Below are positions 8,123-18,904 of a stretch of 64,000 bases of DNA, in pieces. The position numbers and the translations under genes are program-made. The notes under the pieces were generated by a model. The model saw only the letters and a list, made by a program, of their open reading frames with translations, ran no database searches and was not told where the DNA came from. Numbering within the stretch: position 1 is the stretch's first letter; the number at the start of each line of letters is the position of its first letter. Source of the stretch: Amycolatopsis sulphurea (GTDB lineage Bacteria > Actinomycetota > Actinomycetes > Mycobacteriales > Pseudonocardiaceae); NCBI RefSeq assembly GCF_002564045.1, contig NZ_PDJK01000002.1, positions 558,001 to 622,000 on the forward strand, written 5' to 3'.

Positions 8123-10012
8123 TCAGGATCTGCGGTTCATCACCGTCCGCCAGATGTCGGCGGGCAGCGTGGCGCCGGTGAGCTTCTCGCCGTTCGCGTC
8201 CACGAGTTTCCGGTCCTCGTCGGCGCCGACCCACACCGCGGTGGCCAGCCGAGACGTGTAGCCGACGGCCCAGGCGTCCTGGTTGTCCGACGATTCGGCG
8301 TACTGGAACTCGCCGGTACGCAGCGCCGCGGCGTGGCCATCGGACAGGGTGGAGGTCACCTGGCCGGCGATCCGGCGGCTGGTGTCCTGGTCCGGGGAGA
8401 ACGCGGGCGTCGGATGGTCGTCGTGCTGCCACACCACCTCGCCGTTTTGGTTGAGAATCTTGTCCACCAGGTGCGGCGTCGCCCGCATACCGCCTGCCGC
8501 GAATGTCGCGTACGCACCGGCAACGTCGAGCAGTCGCAGCGGATAGCGCCCGACGGCGATGCCCGAGCCGATCAGGTAGCCGTCCTTCTCGCGCAAAGTC
8601 GGGTTCCCGTCCACGGACTCCGGAATGCCGGCGTCGCGGGTCGCGGCGCTCACCGCGTCCGGTCCGAGCCGCCGCGCGAGAGCGATGTAGGGCGTGTTCG
8701 CGGAAGACGCCATCGCCGTGCGCAACGTGCACTTCTGCGGGCACACCTTCGGGTAGGTGAAGTCCTCCCCGAAGAAGTTGATCTTTTCCGGCTCCGCGGC
8801 ACGCTCGTCCGGCGAGGCGCCCGCGCGAAGCCCGGCAGCCAGCGTGAACGGGTAGAACGCCGAGCCGAGCGGACGCGGGGTGCTCGCGTAGTCGCGTACG
8901 CCGTGGTCGCCGCCGTCGTAGGCGCGCACCGCGCCATTCGACGGGTCCACGGACACCACGCCGCCGCGAAGCTCCTTCGGCTCGTTCTTCAGCCGGTTCT
9001 TCACCGCGGCGAGCGCAGCGGTCTGCGCACCCTGGTCAAGAGTCGTCTGCACGGTCAGATTCCCTTGCTGCAGGCGGGAAAGCGGAAAACCGTCCCGTTC
9101 CAGCTCGGCCAGCACCTGCTGTTTCACATGGTATTGGCCGTAACTCAGCCGCTCGCGGGTCTGGGCGGGAGGACGGATCTCCGCTCCCGGGTAGTTCATC
9201 GCGGACGCCTCGACGCCCCGCACATACCCGCGTGCGACAAGCTTGTCCCGCACGTAGGTCCAGCGCTTGGCGGCGTGCGCCTCGCCGGACGCCGCCGGGT
9301 CGTGCACCGAGGGCGACTGGATCATCCCGGCCAGGAAGGCCGCCTCGCTCCAGGTCATGCTGTCGTCGAGCGGGCGGCCGAAGAACGCGTTCATCGCCGC
9401 CGCGGGCCCGAACGTGTTGCGGCCGAAGGAGATGATGTTGACATAGCTCTCGAAGATCTTTTCCTTGCTCTGCTGCTGGGTGATCTTCGTGGCGAGCACC
9501 AGCTCCGCCAGTTTCCGGGCGATCGTCGCGTCCGCGTCGCCGGTGGACTTCTTGATGTACTGCTGGGTGATCCCGGAGCCGCCGCCGAAGCCGGTGAACA
9601 GCGCGCGGCCGATCCCGGTCGGGTCGAAGCCGGAATTCTCCCAGAACGTGGGGTCCTCGGTCGCCACGATCGCTTCGCGCAGTTTCTTCGGCACCTTGGC
9701 GTAGGGCACGAAGCGCCGGTCGCCGTCGCCGGGCAGGATGCGCAGCAGCGGGCTGCCGTCGGTGTACCGCAGGGTGACGGTCTTGTCCAGCGAGGACAGC
9801 ACCTCCTGCGGGCTGCGGACGTCCATCAGCAGATAGGCCAGCCAGAACGCGATCATCGGCAGGCCCACGACCGCCCCTGCCACGCCGTAGCCGATCCGCC
9901 GGATCCGGCGCCACCGCCGCCGCCGGGGAGCCCGGTCGTTCTCGGCGGTCCGCGCACGCTCAGTCGAGATCTCCACAGGAGACATGACGATCGAACCGGT
10001 GAAAAGGTTCAT
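8123..10012 (-). CDS. Class A penicillin-binding protein-like glycosyltransferase with altered transpeptidase motifs
   Basis: The protein has up to 629 residues: a basic cytoplasmic tail, one membrane anchor near residues 50-70, a GT51 domain that polymerises lipid II, and a transpeptidase-like domain. GT51 motifs are recognisable: ATEDPTFWENSGFD, SGITQQ, RKLAE, KIFESYVN and EAAFLAG. Several positions are non-canonical, for example Asn for His in the first motif. In the C-terminal domain the nucleophile motif SxxK reads SAFY (Ser384 to Tyr387). The KTG motif reads RTG near residue 565, and the SxN motif (SAN) is kept. Cross-linking activity is therefore doubtful. An internal ATG at 9983-9985 is an alternative start. 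Confidence 0.88.
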   Translation of the reverse strand: MNLFTGSIVMSPVEISTERARTAENDRAPRRRRWRRIRRIGYGVAGAVVGLPMIAFWLAYLLMDVRSPQEVLSSLDKTVTLRYTDGSPLLRILPGDGDRRFVPYAKVPKKLREAIVATEDPTFWENSGFDPTGIGRALFTGFGGGSGITQQYIKKSTGDADATIARKLAELVLATKITQQQSKEKIFESYVNIISFGRNTFGPAAAMNAFFGRPLDDSMTWSEAAFLAGMIQSPSVHDPAASGEAHAAKRWTYVRDKLVARGYVRGVEASAMNYPGAEIRPPAQTRERLSYGQYHVKQQVLAELERDGFPLSRLQQGNLTVQTTLDQGAQTAALAAVKNRLKNEPKELRGGVVSVDPSNGAVRAYDGGDHGVRDYASTPRPLGSAFYPFTLAAGLRAGASPDERAAEPEKINFFGEDFTYPKVCPQKCTLRTAMASSANTPYIALARRLGPDAVSAATRDAGIPESVDGNPTLREKDGYLIGSGIAVGRYPLRLLDVAGAYATFAAGGMRATPHLVDKILNQNGEVVWQHDDHPTPAFSPDQDTSRRIAGQVTSTLSDGHAAALRTGEFQYAESSDNQDAWAVGYTSRLATAVWVGADEDRKLVDANGEKLTGATLPADIWRTVMNRRS

Positions 10013-10029
10013 CGGATCCGGTGGTCAAT

Positions 10030-10749
10030 TCACGCGAGGAACGCTCTCAGTAACGAAGCGGTCCCGTCGACGTGGTCGGCCATCGCCTGCCGTGCGGCCC
10101 CCGAATCGCCGGCCAGTATCGCGTCGACGATCGCCTCGTGCTGCGCGTTGGAGTGCTCCAGGTTCGGTTCGAGCAGCGGGATGCGGTCGAGCAGCTGGTT
10201 GACCCGCGTGCGCGCGTCGGCGACCGCCGTGGTCAGCGAGCCGGACGCGGTGACCTCGGCGATCGCCAGATGCAGCCGGGAGTCCCGGCGCCGGTAGTCG
10301 CCGAGCCCGGCCGCCTCGGCCTCGGCGAGCGCGCCGGTGAGATGCTGCCGGTCGGCCGGGCTCAAGGTACGCGCGGCGGCCGCTTCCGCGGCACCGGTCT
10401 CCAGCACGTACCGCAGGCACAGCACGTCCTCGAACCCCGCGGCGTCGACGGCCCCCGTGGCCCGCGCGGCCGGCTCGGGCAGCACCTCGCTCACGAACGT
10501 GCCCCCGTACCGCCCGCGCCGCGACACCACATACCCCGCGTCGGCCAGCGCACGGATCGCCTCGCGCAGGGTGACGCGGCTCACCCCGAGCCGCTCGGCC
10601 AGCTCCCGCTCGGACGGCAGCCGCTCGCCCGCGCCGACCACGCCGAGCCGGATGGCCTGCAGCAACCGCTCGACCGTCTCCTCGAAGGCGTTCCCGGCGC
10701 GCACGGGCCGGAACAGCGCCTCGTTCGCACTCACCACCGAGGGTTCCAC
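10030..10749 (-). CDS. GntR-family transcriptional regulator, FadR/FCD subfamily
   Basis: The 239-residue regulator has an N-terminal winged helix-turn-helix (ERELAERLGVSRVTLREAI) and a C-terminal all-helical FCD ligand-binding domain with metal-site histidines (SRLHLAIAE, QHEAIVDAI). I prefer the GTG at 10747-10749. There is no clear ribosome-binding site there, but a TAGACT hexamer lies just upstream and would fit a leaderless start. A longer frame to 10824 overlaps the sdaA end. It lies 68 bp after sdaA and could be cotranscribed with the glycine operon. FCD regulators usually sense small carboxylates; its target is not shown. Confidence 0.88.
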   Translation of the reverse strand: MEPSVVSANEALFRPVRAGNAFEETVERLLQAIRLGVVGAGERLPSERELAERLGVSRVTLREAIRALADAGYVVSRRGRYGGTFVSEVLPEPAARATGAVDAAGFEDVLCLRYVLETGAAEAAAARTLSPADRQHLTGALAEAEAAGLGDYRRRDSRLHLAIAEVTASGSLTTAVADARTRVNQLLDRIPLLEPNLEHSNAQHEAIVDAILAGDSGAARQAMADHVDGTASLLRAFLA

Positions 10750-10817
10750 GCGACCGAGTCTAGGCCTCCCGGCCACCGTGGACCCGTCGCGAAGAACCTG
10801 CCACACGACGGCCGGGC

Positions 10818-12191
10818 TCAGCACTCGATGACGTTCACCGCCAGGCCACCACGGGCGGTCTCCTTGTACTTGACCGACATGTCCGCACCGGTCTCCCGCA
10901 TCGTCTTGATCGCCTTGTCCAGCGTGACCACATGACTGCCGTCACCACGCAGCGCCATCCGGGCGGCGTGGATGGCCTTCGAGGCACCGACCGCGTTGCG
11001 TTCGATGCAGGGGATCTGCACCAGGCCGCCCACCGGATCGCAGGTCAGGCCCAGGTGGTGTTCGACCCCGATCTCGGCGGCGTTCTCCACCTGCGCGGGC
11101 GAGCCACCCAGCACCTCGGCCAGCCCGGCCGCGGCCATCGCCGAAGCCGAACCCACCTCGCCCTGGCAGCCGACCTCCGCGCCGGAGATCGAACCGGTCT
11201 GTTTCAGGATCGAGCCGAGCGCACCGGCGGTGAGCAGGAAGGTGACGATGCCGTAGTCCGAGGCGCCGGGGATGAACCGCTGGTAGTAGTGCAGGACCGC
11301 GGGGATGATCCCGGCCGCGCCGTTGGTCGGGGCGGTCACCACGCGCCCGCCCGCGGCGTTCTCCTCGTTCACCGCGAGCGCGTACAGGCTCACCCAATCC
11401 ATGGCGTACAACGGATCGCCGGAGCCGTCTTCGGCGAGGAGCTTGTCGTGTAACGCTTTCGCCCGCCTCGGCACGCGAAGACCGCCGGGCAGCACGCCCT
11501 CGTGAGTGCAGCCGCTGTGCACGCACTCGGCCATCACCTGCCAGATCTCCAGCAGCCCGGTCCGGATCTCCTCCCGGGTACGCCAGGAAAGCTCGTTGCG
11601 CAGCATGATCTCGCTGACCGGCAGGCCGGTCTCCGCGCAGTGCGCCAGCAGATCCGCGCCGGTGCGGAACGGATACTGCACCGGCGTCGAGTCCTCGACG
11701 AACACCGTGTCGGTCTCGAACGATTCGTCCCGCACGAACCCGCCGCCCACCGAGTAATACGTGCGTTCACGCAGCAGCGCGCCGTCGGCGGCGAACGCGC
11801 GGAAGATCATTCCGTTCGGGTGCGCGGGCAGCGATTTCCGGCGGTGCATGGTGAGATCGGTGTCCTCGGTGAACACGACCTCCTGCCGTCCGCCGGCGAG
11901 CAGCCGCCCGGATTCGCGGATCGCGGCGACCTTCGCCGCCACGGTGTCCGTGTCGATCGCTTCCGGACGCTCCCCGGACAGCCCCAGCAGCACCGCCTTG
12001 TCGCTGCCGTGCCCGAACCCGGTCGCGCCGAGCGAGCCGAACAGGTCGGCCCGCACCCTGCTCACCCGGCCGAGGACGCCCTCGTCCGCGAGACCGTCCA
12101 CAAAGGTCCGCGCGGCCCGCATCGGCCCGACGGTGTGCGAACTCGACGGGCCGATGCCGATGGAAAACAGGTCGAAGACGCTGATCGCCAT
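10818..12191 (-). CDS. sdaA: L-serine ammonia-lyase, single-chain iron-sulfur type
   Basis: The 457-residue enzyme deaminates L-serine to pyruvate and ammonia using a [4Fe-4S] cluster. Both the beta-type N-terminal part ([15 protein letters not shown]) and the alpha-type catalytic part ([29 protein letters not shown]) are fused in one chain, as in type II enzymes. The chain ends in cysteine (NVIEC). In the Legionella homologue the terminal Cys ligates the cluster as a built-in competitor. The ATG at 12189-12191 follows a GGAGAAGGGG stretch. It is the last metabolic gene of the riboswitch operon and drains serine made from glycine. Confidence 0.95.
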   Translation of the reverse strand: MAISVFDLFSIGIGPSSSHTVGPMRAARTFVDGLADEGVLGRVSRVRADLFGSLGATGFGHGSDKAVLLGLSGERPEAIDTDTVAAKVAAIRESGRLLAGGRQEVVFTEDTDLTMHRRKSLPAHPNGMIFRAFAADGALLRERTYYSVGGGFVRDESFETDTVFVEDSTPVQYPFRTGADLLAHCAETGLPVSEIMLRNELSWRTREEIRTGLLEIWQVMAECVHSGCTHEGVLPGGLRVPRRAKALHDKLLAEDGSGDPLYAMDWVSLYALAVNEENAAGGRVVTAPTNGAAGIIPAVLHYYQRFIPGASDYGIVTFLLTAGALGSILKQTGSISGAEVGCQGEVGSASAMAAAGLAEVLGGSPAQVENAAEIGVEHHLGLTCDPVGGLVQIPCIERNAVGASKAIHAARMALRGDGSHVVTLDKAIKTMRETGADMSVKYKETARGGLAVNVIEC

Positions 12192-12207
12192 TGATCCGCC
12201 CCTTCTC

Positions 12208-13212
12208 CTAGTTCCTCGCCAGTACGCTGCTGGCTTCTTGTGCTGCTGGTCCTTCGGCAGTGAGGTGGGCGAGGTTGTCCGGCAGCTCCTCGCCCCGATG
12301 CGCCTTGGTCTGGGCGTAGAGCCGCCCCGCGCGATACGACGAACGGACCAGAGGCCCGGCCATGACGCCGGGGAACCCGATCTCCTTCGCTGTCTCGGCG
12401 TGGGCGACGAACTCCTCGGGCTTGACCCACCTGTCCACCGGGTGGTGCCGGGGCGAGGGGCGCAGGTACTGGGTGATCGTGATGATCTCGCAGCCCGCCT
12501 CGAACAACTCCCGCAACGCCACACCGACCTCGTCCGGGGTCTCCCCCATCCCGAGGATCAGGTTCGACTTCGTCACCAGCCCCGCCGCACGCGCCCGCGT
12601 GATCACCTCCAGCGACCGCGCGTACCGGAACCCCGGACGGATCCGCTTGAAAATCCGCGGCACAGTCTCCACATTGTGCGCCAGCACCTCCGGCCCCGAC
12701 CCGAAGACCTCGGCCAGCTGATCCGGGTCGGCGTTGAAATCCGGGATCAGCAACTCGACGCCGGTGCCGGGGTTCAAGGCGTGGATCAGCCGCACCGTCT
12801 CCGCGTACAGCCACGCACCGCCGTCGGCCAGATCGTCCCGCGCGACCCCGGTGATCGTCGAATACCGCAGTCCCATCGCCTGCACCGACTCGGCGACCTT
12901 CCGCGGCTCCGTACGATCCAGCGCCGCAGGTTTGCCGGTGTCGATCTGGCAGAAATCACACCGCCGCGTGCACTGATCCCCACCAATCAGAAACGTCGCC
13001 TCACGATCCTCCCAACACTCATAAATATTGGGACACCCCGCCTCCTCACACACCGTATGCAAACCCTCACGACGCACCAAACCCTTCAACTCCGAAAACT
13101 CCGGACCCATCCGCACCCGAGTCCGAATCCACGACGGCTTCCGCTCAATCGGCGTCTCACTGTTACGCACCTCAAGCCGCAACAACTTCCGCCCCTCCGG
13201 CTGGGCGGTCAT
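12208..13212 (-). CDS. lipA: Lipoyl synthase
   Basis: The 334-residue radical SAM enzyme inserts two sulfurs into octanoyl-lysine to form lipoate. The auxiliary-cluster cysteines are in [12 protein letters not shown] (residues 55, 60, 66). The radical SAM cluster motif is CTRRCDFC (81, 85, 88), and the C-terminal RSSY motif is present. The ATG at 13210-13212 overlaps the glyA stop by 4 bp; the frame running to 13761 lies inside glyA and is not real. Placement in the glycine-cleavage operon makes sense because GcvH must be lipoylated. The octanoyltransferase LipB is not in the window. Confidence 0.96.
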   Translation of the reverse strand: MTAQPEGRKLLRLEVRNSETPIERKPSWIRTRVRMGPEFSELKGLVRREGLHTVCEEAGCPNIYECWEDREATFLIGGDQCTRRCDFCQIDTGKPAALDRTEPRKVAESVQAMGLRYSTITGVARDDLADGGAWLYAETVRLIHALNPGTGVELLIPDFNADPDQLAEVFGSGPEVLAHNVETVPRIFKRIRPGFRYARSLEVITRARAAGLVTKSNLILGMGETPDEVGVALRELFEAGCEIITITQYLRPSPRHHPVDRWVKPEEFVAHAETAKEIGFPGVMAGPLVRSSYRAGRLYAQTKAHRGEELPDNLAHLTAEGPAAQEASSVLARN

Positions 13213-14483
13213 CGCGGCAGGTCCGCGTACAGCGGGTGCTTCTTGGCCAGCAGCTCGACCCGGCCGCGCAGCGTCTGCCGCACGGACTCGTCGAAGTCCG
13301 CCTTCAGCGCCTCGGCGATCACATCCGCGACCTCGGCGAAGTCCTCGGTCCCGAAGCCGCGGGTGGCCAGCGCCGGGGTGCCGATGCGCAGGCCCGAGGT
13401 GACCATCGGCGGCCGCGGGTCGAACGGCACCGCGTTGCGGTTGACCGTGATGCCGACCGAGTGCAGCCGGTCCTCGGCCTGCTGTCCGTCCAATGCGGAC
13501 TGGACCAGGTCGACCAGCACCAGGTGCACGTCCGTGCCGCCGGTGAGCACCCGCACGCCCGCTGCCGCGCAGTCCGGACGCGAGAGCCGATCGGCGAGCA
13601 GCCGCGAACCGGCCAGCGTGCGCTCCTGCCGTTCGCGGAACTCGTCGCTCGCGGCGATCTTCAGTGCCACCGCCTTGGCCGCGATCACGTGCTCCAGCGG
13701 CCCGCCCTGCTGACCGGGGAACACCGCCGAATTGATCTTCTTCGCCAGCGCCTCGCGGCACAGGATCAGGCCGCCCCGCGGACCGCCGAGCGTCTTGTGC
13801 GTGGTGGTCGTGACGATGTCCGCGTGCGGCACCGGCGAGGGGTGCAGCCCGGCGGCCACCAACCCGGCGAAGTGCGCCATGTCCACCATCAGCTTCGCGT
13901 CCACCAGGTCGGCGATCCGGCGGAACTCGGCGAAGTCCAGCTGCCGCGGGTAGGCCGACCAGCCGGCCACGATCAGCTTCGGCCGGTGCTCGACCGCCAG
14001 CCGCTCGATCTCCGCCAGATCGACTATCCCGGTCTCCTTGTCGACGTGGTAGGCGACCACGGTGTACAGCTTGCCGGAGAAATTGATCTTCATCCCGTGC
14101 GTGAGGTGCCCGCCGTGCGCGAGGTCGAGACCGAGGATGGTGTCGCCGGGCTTCAGCACGGCGAACATCGCCGCCGCGTTGGCCTGCGCGCCCGAATGCG
14201 GCTGCACGTTCGCGTGCTCCGCGCCGAACAGCGCCTTCGCCCGGTCGATCGCGAGCTGCTCGACCACGTCGACGTGCTCGCAGCCACCGTAGTAGCGACG
14301 GCCGGGGTAGCCCTCGGCGTACTTGTTGGTCAGTACCGAACCCTGCGCTTCGAGCACGCCGGCCGGCGCGAAGTTCTCCGAAGCGATCATTTCCAAAGTG
14401 GACTGCTGGCGATCCAGCTCGGCGGCGACCGCGGCGGCCACCTCGGGGTCCACTTCGGACAAGCGGGCGTCGAAGGTGGTCAT
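13209..14483 (-). CDS. glyA: Serine hydroxymethyltransferase
   Basis: The 424-residue PLP enzyme interconverts glycine plus 5,10-methylene-THF with serine plus THF. The PLP lysine is in [15 protein letters not shown] (Lys230), and the family N-terminus [13 protein letters not shown] is intact. Its start shares one base with the gcvH stop (TGATG) and its end overlaps lipA by 4 bp. In this operon it uses the methylene-THF released by the glycine cleavage system and passes serine to SdaA. Genomes of this group often have another glyA for general one-carbon metabolism; I cannot see one here. Confidence 0.96.
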   Translation of the reverse strand: MTTFDARLSEVDPEVAAAVAAELDRQQSTLEMIASENFAPAGVLEAQGSVLTNKYAEGYPGRRYYGGCEHVDVVEQLAIDRAKALFGAEHANVQPHSGAQANAAAMFAVLKPGDTILGLDLAHGGHLTHGMKINFSGKLYTVVAYHVDKETGIVDLAEIERLAVEHRPKLIVAGWSAYPRQLDFAEFRRIADLVDAKLMVDMAHFAGLVAAGLHPSPVPHADIVTTTTHKTLGGPRGGLILCREALAKKINSAVFPGQQGGPLEHVIAAKAVALKIAASDEFRERQERTLAGSRLLADRLSRPDCAAAGVRVLTGGTDVHLVLVDLVQSALDGQQAEDRLHSVGITVNRNAVPFDPRPPMVTSGLRIGTPALATRGFGTEDFAEVADVIAEALKADFDESVRQTLRGRVELLAKKHPLYADLPR

Positions 14484-14860
14484 CAGCTCTCCTGGGTGAA
14501 CTCGGTGTAGGCGGCGGCGTCGAGCAGCTGCGGTACCTCGCCGGTCAGCCGCACCTTGACCAGCCAGCCCTCGGTGTAGGGGTCGGAGTTGACGATCTCC
14601 GGACTGTCCGCGGTGGTCTCGTTCACCTCGGTCACCTCGCCGCTGACCGGCGAGTACAGCTCGCTGACCGACTTCGTCGACTCGACCTCGCCGAACACCT
14701 CGCCCGCGGTGACCTGGGTCCCGGCCGCGGGCAGCTGCACGAACACGATGTCACCGAGCGACTCGGCGGCGAACGCGGTGATGCCCACCGTGGCCACCCC
14801 GTCGGCGACCGACAGCCACTCGTGTTCCTTGGTGTAGGACAGGTTTTCGGGGACGCTCAT
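14483..14860 (-). CDS. gcvH: Glycine cleavage system H protein
   Basis: The 125-residue carrier protein shuttles the aminomethyl group on a lipoyl arm between the P, T and L proteins. The lipoylated lysine is Lys63 in [15 protein letters not shown]. The family start YTKEHEWL and length are typical. It lies 2 bp after gcvT and overlaps glyA by one base, so all three are translated as a block. Confidence 0.97.
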   Translation of the reverse strand: MSVPENLSYTKEHEWLSVADGVATVGITAFAAESLGDIVFVQLPAAGTQVTAGEVFGEVESTKSVSELYSPVSGEVTEVNETTADSPEIVNSDPYTEGWLVKVRLTGEVPQLLDAAAYTEFTQES

Positions 14861-14862
14861 TT

Positions 14863-16023
14863 TTACTTTGGATCCTTTCGGCGCGGCGCGGCCGCTCCGT
14901 CGAGGGTGGCGGCAGGGCGGTGGCCGGGCTCTCCGGCTCGGGAGTAGAAGGGCAGGTCGACGACCTCGACCGGTTCGATTTTGCCGCGGATGTCGACGGA
15001 CAGCCGGGTACCCGCCTCGGCGTACGCCCGATCGACGTACGCCATCGCGATCGGGTACCCGAGCGTCGGCGACAATGCTCCGCTGGTCACGGTGCCGATA
15101 TCGGTCTCTTCGCTCAGCAGACGATATCCGTGCCGCGGTGCGCGCCGGCCGGCGCCACGCAGGCCGACGCGTACCCGGGGTACGTCCGCCTTCGCCAGCT
15201 CCGCCAGCGCTGCCCGGCCCACGAAGTCACCCGGCTTCTCGAACTTCACCACCCGGCCGAGCCCGGCCGCGAACGGGTTCAGCGCACGGCTGAGTTCGTT
15301 GCCGTACAACGGCATTCCCGCTTCGAGCCGAAGCGTGTCGCGACAGGCGAGCCCACACGGCACCAGCCCGTACGGCTCCCCCGCCTCGGCCAGGAGTCGC
15401 CACAACGCGGGCGCCTCCTCCGCGGCGACGAACAGCTCGAAGCCGTCCTCCCCGGTGTACCCGGTGCGGGCGAGCAATACCTCGTGCCCCTTCACCGTCG
15501 CGGGCACGCTCGCGTAGTACTTCAGCGCGCCGAGGTCCGCGTCGGTCACCGCGGCGAGCACGTCGACCGCCTTCGGACCCTGTACGGCGATCAGTGCGGT
15601 CGTCGCGGCACGGTTGTCCACCACAGCGTCGAAGCCCTGTACGCGCTCCGACAGCGCTTCGGCGACCACGTCGGCGTTCCCGGCGTTCGCCACGACCAGG
15701 TACTCCTCGTCGGCGAGCCGGTAGACCACCAAGTCGTCCAGCACGCCTCCCTCTGCGTCGCAGATCATCGTGTACCGCGCGCGCCCCGGCTTCACGCCGG
15801 ACAGCTTGCCGACCAGCGCGTAGTCGAGCACGTCGGCCGCCTGCGCGCCGCAGACATGGATCTCGGCCATGTGCGACAGGTCGAACAGCCCCACCGCCTC
15901 GCGGACGGCCTTGTGCTCGGCCAGTTCGCTGGCGTAGCGAACCGGCATGGACCAGCCGGCGAAATCGGTGAACAGGGCGCCGAGGTCCTGATGGACTCCG
16001 TGCAGCGACGTCTCTTTCGACAC
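14863..16023 (-). CDS. gcvT: Glycine cleavage system T protein (aminomethyltransferase)
   Basis: The 386-residue enzyme releases ammonia from the aminomethyl-lipoyl H protein and makes 5,10-methylene-THF. Family segments include LFDLSHMAEIHV, LARTGYTGEDGFELF and GLACRDTLRLEAGMPLYG. I choose the GTG at 16021-16023, which follows GAAGG and lies 4 bp after the gcvP stop. A longer open frame to 16089 would overlap gcvP without a ribosome-binding site. The C-terminus carries a short Ala/Pro/Arg-rich tail. Confidence 0.96.
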   Translation of the reverse strand: MSKETSLHGVHQDLGALFTDFAGWSMPVRYASELAEHKAVREAVGLFDLSHMAEIHVCGAQAADVLDYALVGKLSGVKPGRARYTMICDAEGGVLDDLVVYRLADEEYLVVANAGNADVVAEALSERVQGFDAVVDNRAATTALIAVQGPKAVDVLAAVTDADLGALKYYASVPATVKGHEVLLARTGYTGEDGFELFVAAEEAPALWRLLAEAGEPYGLVPCGLACRDTLRLEAGMPLYGNELSRALNPFAAGLGRVVKFEKPGDFVGRAALAELAKADVPRVRVGLRGAGRRAPRHGYRLLSEETDIGTVTSGALSPTLGYPIAMAYVDRAYAEAGTRLSVDIRGKIEPVEVVDLPFYSRAGEPGHRPAATLDGAAAPRRKDPK

Positions 16024-16027
16024 GAAC

Positions 16028-18859
16028 TCAGCCTTCGTAGGAGTTGAGGGGCGGGCAGGAGCAGACGAGGTTACGGTCCCCGCGGGCACCGTCGATCCGG
16101 CGCACCGGCGGCCAGTACTTCGTCCGGCGGGACACCCCAGAGGGGTATACGGCGAGTTCGCGGTCGTAATCCGCGGTCCATTCGCCGACCAGCGCCGCCG
16201 CGGTGTGCGGAGCGCCGCGCAGCGGGCTCGTCTCCGCGGTCCACCGGCCGGCCGCGACCTCGTCGATCTCGTGCCGGATGGCGATCATCGCCGCGCAGAA
16301 CCGGTCGATCTCGGCCAGGTCCTCGCTCTCGGTCGGCTCGACCATCAGCGTCCCGGCCACAGGGAAGGACATGGTGGGCGCGTGGAAGCCGTAGTCGATC
16401 AGGCGCTTCGCGACGTCGTCGACGGTCACGCCGGTCTCCTTGGTGATCCCGCGCAGGTCGAGGATGCACTCGTGCGCGACCAGGCCGTCCTGCCCGGTGT
16501 AGAGCACCGGGTAGTGCGGCGAGAGCCGGGCGGCGACGTAGTTGGCCGCCAGCACCGCGACCTCGGTCGCCGCCGTCAGGCCCTTGGCGCCCATCATCCG
16601 TACGTACGCCCAGGAGATCGGCAGGATCGAGGCCGAGCCATAGGGCGCGCCGCTGATCGGGCCGACGCCGGTCTCCGGCCCCGCCTCGGCGAGCAGCGGG
16701 TGGTTGGGCAGGTGTGGAGCAAGGTGCGCGCGCACCGCGACCGGGCCGACGCCGGGGCCGCCACCGCCGTGCGGGATGCAGAACGTCTTGTGCAGGTTGA
16801 GGTGGGAGACGTCGCCGCCGAACTCGCCCGGCTTCGCCAGGCCCAGCAACGCGTTCAGGTTCGCCCCGTCCACGTACACCTGGCCACCGCCGTCGTGCAC
16901 GATCTTCGCCAGCCGCTCGATACCGTGCTCGTACACCCCGTGCGTGGACGGGTAGGTGACCATGATCGCGGCCAGCGTGTCCCGGTGGGTGTCCACTTTG
17001 GCCTGCAGGTCGTCGAGGTCCACATCGCCCTCGGCGGTGCACTTGACCACGACCACGCGCATCCCGGCGAGCACTGCGGAAGCGGCGTTCGTGCCGTGCG
17101 CGGACGACGGGATCAGGCACACGTCACGCTCCGGCTGCCCGTTCGCGTGGTGATAACCGCGGATGGCGAGCAGCCCGGCCAGCTCGCCCTGGCTGCCCGC
17201 GTTCGGCTGCAGCGAGACCTGGTCGTAGCCGGTGACCTCGGCGAGCCAACCGGACAGCTGCCGGACCAGCTCGTGGTAACCCTCGGCGTCCCCGGCCGGG
17301 GCGAACGGGTGGATGCCGGCGAACTCGCGCCAGCTGATCGGCTCCATCTCGGTGGTGGCGTTGAGCTTCATCGTGCACGAGCCGAGCGGGATCATTCCCC
17401 GGTCCAACGCGAAGTCCTGGTCCGCGAGGCGGCGCAGGTAGCGCAGCATCGAGGTTTCCGAACGGTGCGTACTGAACACCTCGTGCGTCATGAAGCCACT
17501 GCGGCGGACGAGACCGCTCGGCAGCGCCTTCGCCGCTTCGTGCGCGCTGTCCACACCGAACGCGCGAAGCACCTTCGCCAGCGTTTCGGGCCGGGTCACC
17601 TCGTCGCAGGCGACGCGTACGTGGTCGGCATCGATGTGACCGAGGTTGATCCCCGCTTCGCGGGCAGCAGCGTGTACGTCGGCCGCGCGGCCGGGCACGC
17701 GCGCAACGACGGTGTCGAAGAACGTCTCGTGCACGACCTCGACTCCACCGGCACGTAACGCGTTCGCAAAACCGGCAGCCAGCTCGTGTACGCGCTCAGC
17801 GATGGACTTCAGCCCGTCCGGACCGTGGTAGACCGCGTACATCGCGGCCAGTACCGCGGGCAGCACCTGCGCGGTGCAGATGTTCGACGTCGCCTTCTCC
17901 CGGCGAATGTGCTGCTCACGAGTCTGCAACGCGAGCCGGTACGCCGGGTTGCCGTCGGCGTCCACCGAAACCCCGACGAGCCGGCCGGGCAGCGAGCGCT
18001 CCAAGCCGGACCGTACGGCGATGTACCCCGCGTGCGGGCCGCCGTAGCCGAGCGGCACGCCGAAGCGCTGCGTTGAGCCCACCGCGACGTCTGCGCCGAA
18101 CTCGCCAGGCGCAGCTACCAGCGTGAGCGCCAGCAGGTCTGCAGCGACCGTGTACAGCGCGCCCGCCGCCTTCGCCGCTTCGGAGACCGCGTCGTAGAAG
18201 CCGCGCCCACGCAACACTCCGGAAGCGCCCGGGTACTGCGTGACGACGCCGAAGAACTCCTCAGGCAAGCCGGTAAGCAGATCTCGCACCTGCACCTCGA
18301 TGCCCAGCGCCTCGGCCCGCGTACGCACGACAGCAATCGTCTGCGGCAGGCACTCCGCGTCGAGGACGACCACGTCGGACTTCGCCTTCGACGCCCGGCG
18401 CATCAGCGTGACCGCCTCGGCAACGGCGGTCGACTCGTCCAGCAGCGACGCGTTCGCCGTGGCCAGCCCGGTGAGGTCGGAGACCATCGTCTGGAAGTTC
18501 AGCAGCGCTTCGAGCCGGCCCTGCGAGATCTCCGGCTGGTACGGCGTGTACGCGGTGTACCAGGCCGGGTTCTCCAGCACGTTGCGGCGGACCACGCCGG
18601 GCGTGACGGTGTCGTAGTAGCCGAGACCGATCATCTGCGTCATCGGCCGGTTGCGGGCCGCGAGCGCGCGCAGCTCGGCGGTGGCCTCCTCCTCGGACGC
18701 GGCCGACGGCAGGTCCAGCTCACGGGTGACGCGGATGGCCGAGGGCACCGCCGCCTCGACGAGCGCGTCCAGGCTTCCGTAACCGCATTCGGCGAGCATC
18801 TTCGCCCGCTCGGCCTCGCCGGGGCCGATGTGGCGGGTGTCGAAGGAGGTGGAGGTGAT
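16028..18859 (-). CDS. gcvP: Glycine dehydrogenase (decarboxylating), P protein
   Basis: The single-chain P protein of about 943 residues decarboxylates glycine with PLP and passes the aminomethyl group to GcvH. The PLP lysine is Lys691 in [17 protein letters not shown]. The family N-terminus [18 protein letters not shown] is clear, but it has no ATG, GTG or TTG in the right place. The best start is an ATC at 18857-18859, five bases after AGGAG. The open frame continues to a GTG at 18923-18925, but that codon lies within the riboswitch aptamer. Rare ATC initiation or a sequencing error are the two explanations. Confidence 0.93.
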   Translation of the reverse strand: MTSTSFDTRHIGPGEAERAKMLAECGYGSLDALVEAAVPSAIRVTRELDLPSAASEEEATAELRALAARNRPMTQMIGLGYYDTVTPGVVRRNVLENPAWYTAYTPYQPEISQGRLEALLNFQTMVSDLTGLATANASLLDESTAVAEAVTLMRRASKAKSDVVVLDAECLPQTIAVVRTRAEALGIEVQVRDLLTGLPEEFFGVVTQYPGASGVLRGRGFYDAVSEAAKAAGALYTVAADLLALTLVAAPGEFGADVAVGSTQRFGVPLGYGGPHAGYIAVRSGLERSLPGRLVGVSVDADGNPAYRLALQTREQHIRREKATSNICTAQVLPAVLAAMYAVYHGPDGLKSIAERVHELAAGFANALRAGGVEVVHETFFDTVVARVPGRAADVHAAAREAGINLGHIDADHVRVACDEVTRPETLAKVLRAFGVDSAHEAAKALPSGLVRRSGFMTHEVFSTHRSETSMLRYLRRLADQDFALDRGMIPLGSCTMKLNATTEMEPISWREFAGIHPFAPAGDAEGYHELVRQLSGWLAEVTGYDQVSLQPNAGSQGELAGLLAIRGYHHANGQPERDVCLIPSSAHGTNAASAVLAGMRVVVVKCTAEGDVDLDDLQAKVDTHRDTLAAIMVTYPSTHGVYEHGIERLAKIVHDGGGQVYVDGANLNALLGLAKPGEFGGDVSHLNLHKTFCIPHGGGGPGVGPVAVRAHLAPHLPNHPLLAEAGPETGVGPISGAPYGSASILPISWAYVRMMGAKGLTAATEVAVLAANYVAARLSPHYPVLYTGQDGLVAHECILDLRGITKETGVTVDDVAKRLIDYGFHAPTMSFPVAGTLMVEPTESEDLAEIDRFCAAMIAIRHEIDEVAAGRWTAETSPLRGAPHTAAALVGEWTADYDRELAVYPSGVSRRTKYWPPVRRIDGARGDRNLVCSCPPLNSYEG

Positions 18860-18904
18860 GGGAGCTCCTCGGGACGGGCACCGGGCGCAGCGGTGCGCTG
18901 GGAA

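Noticed and set aside
10001..10012. Certain start codon for the PBP-like gene
   Set aside because: Neither the codon at 10012 nor the ATG at 9985 has a good ribosome-binding site, so the N-terminus was left open.
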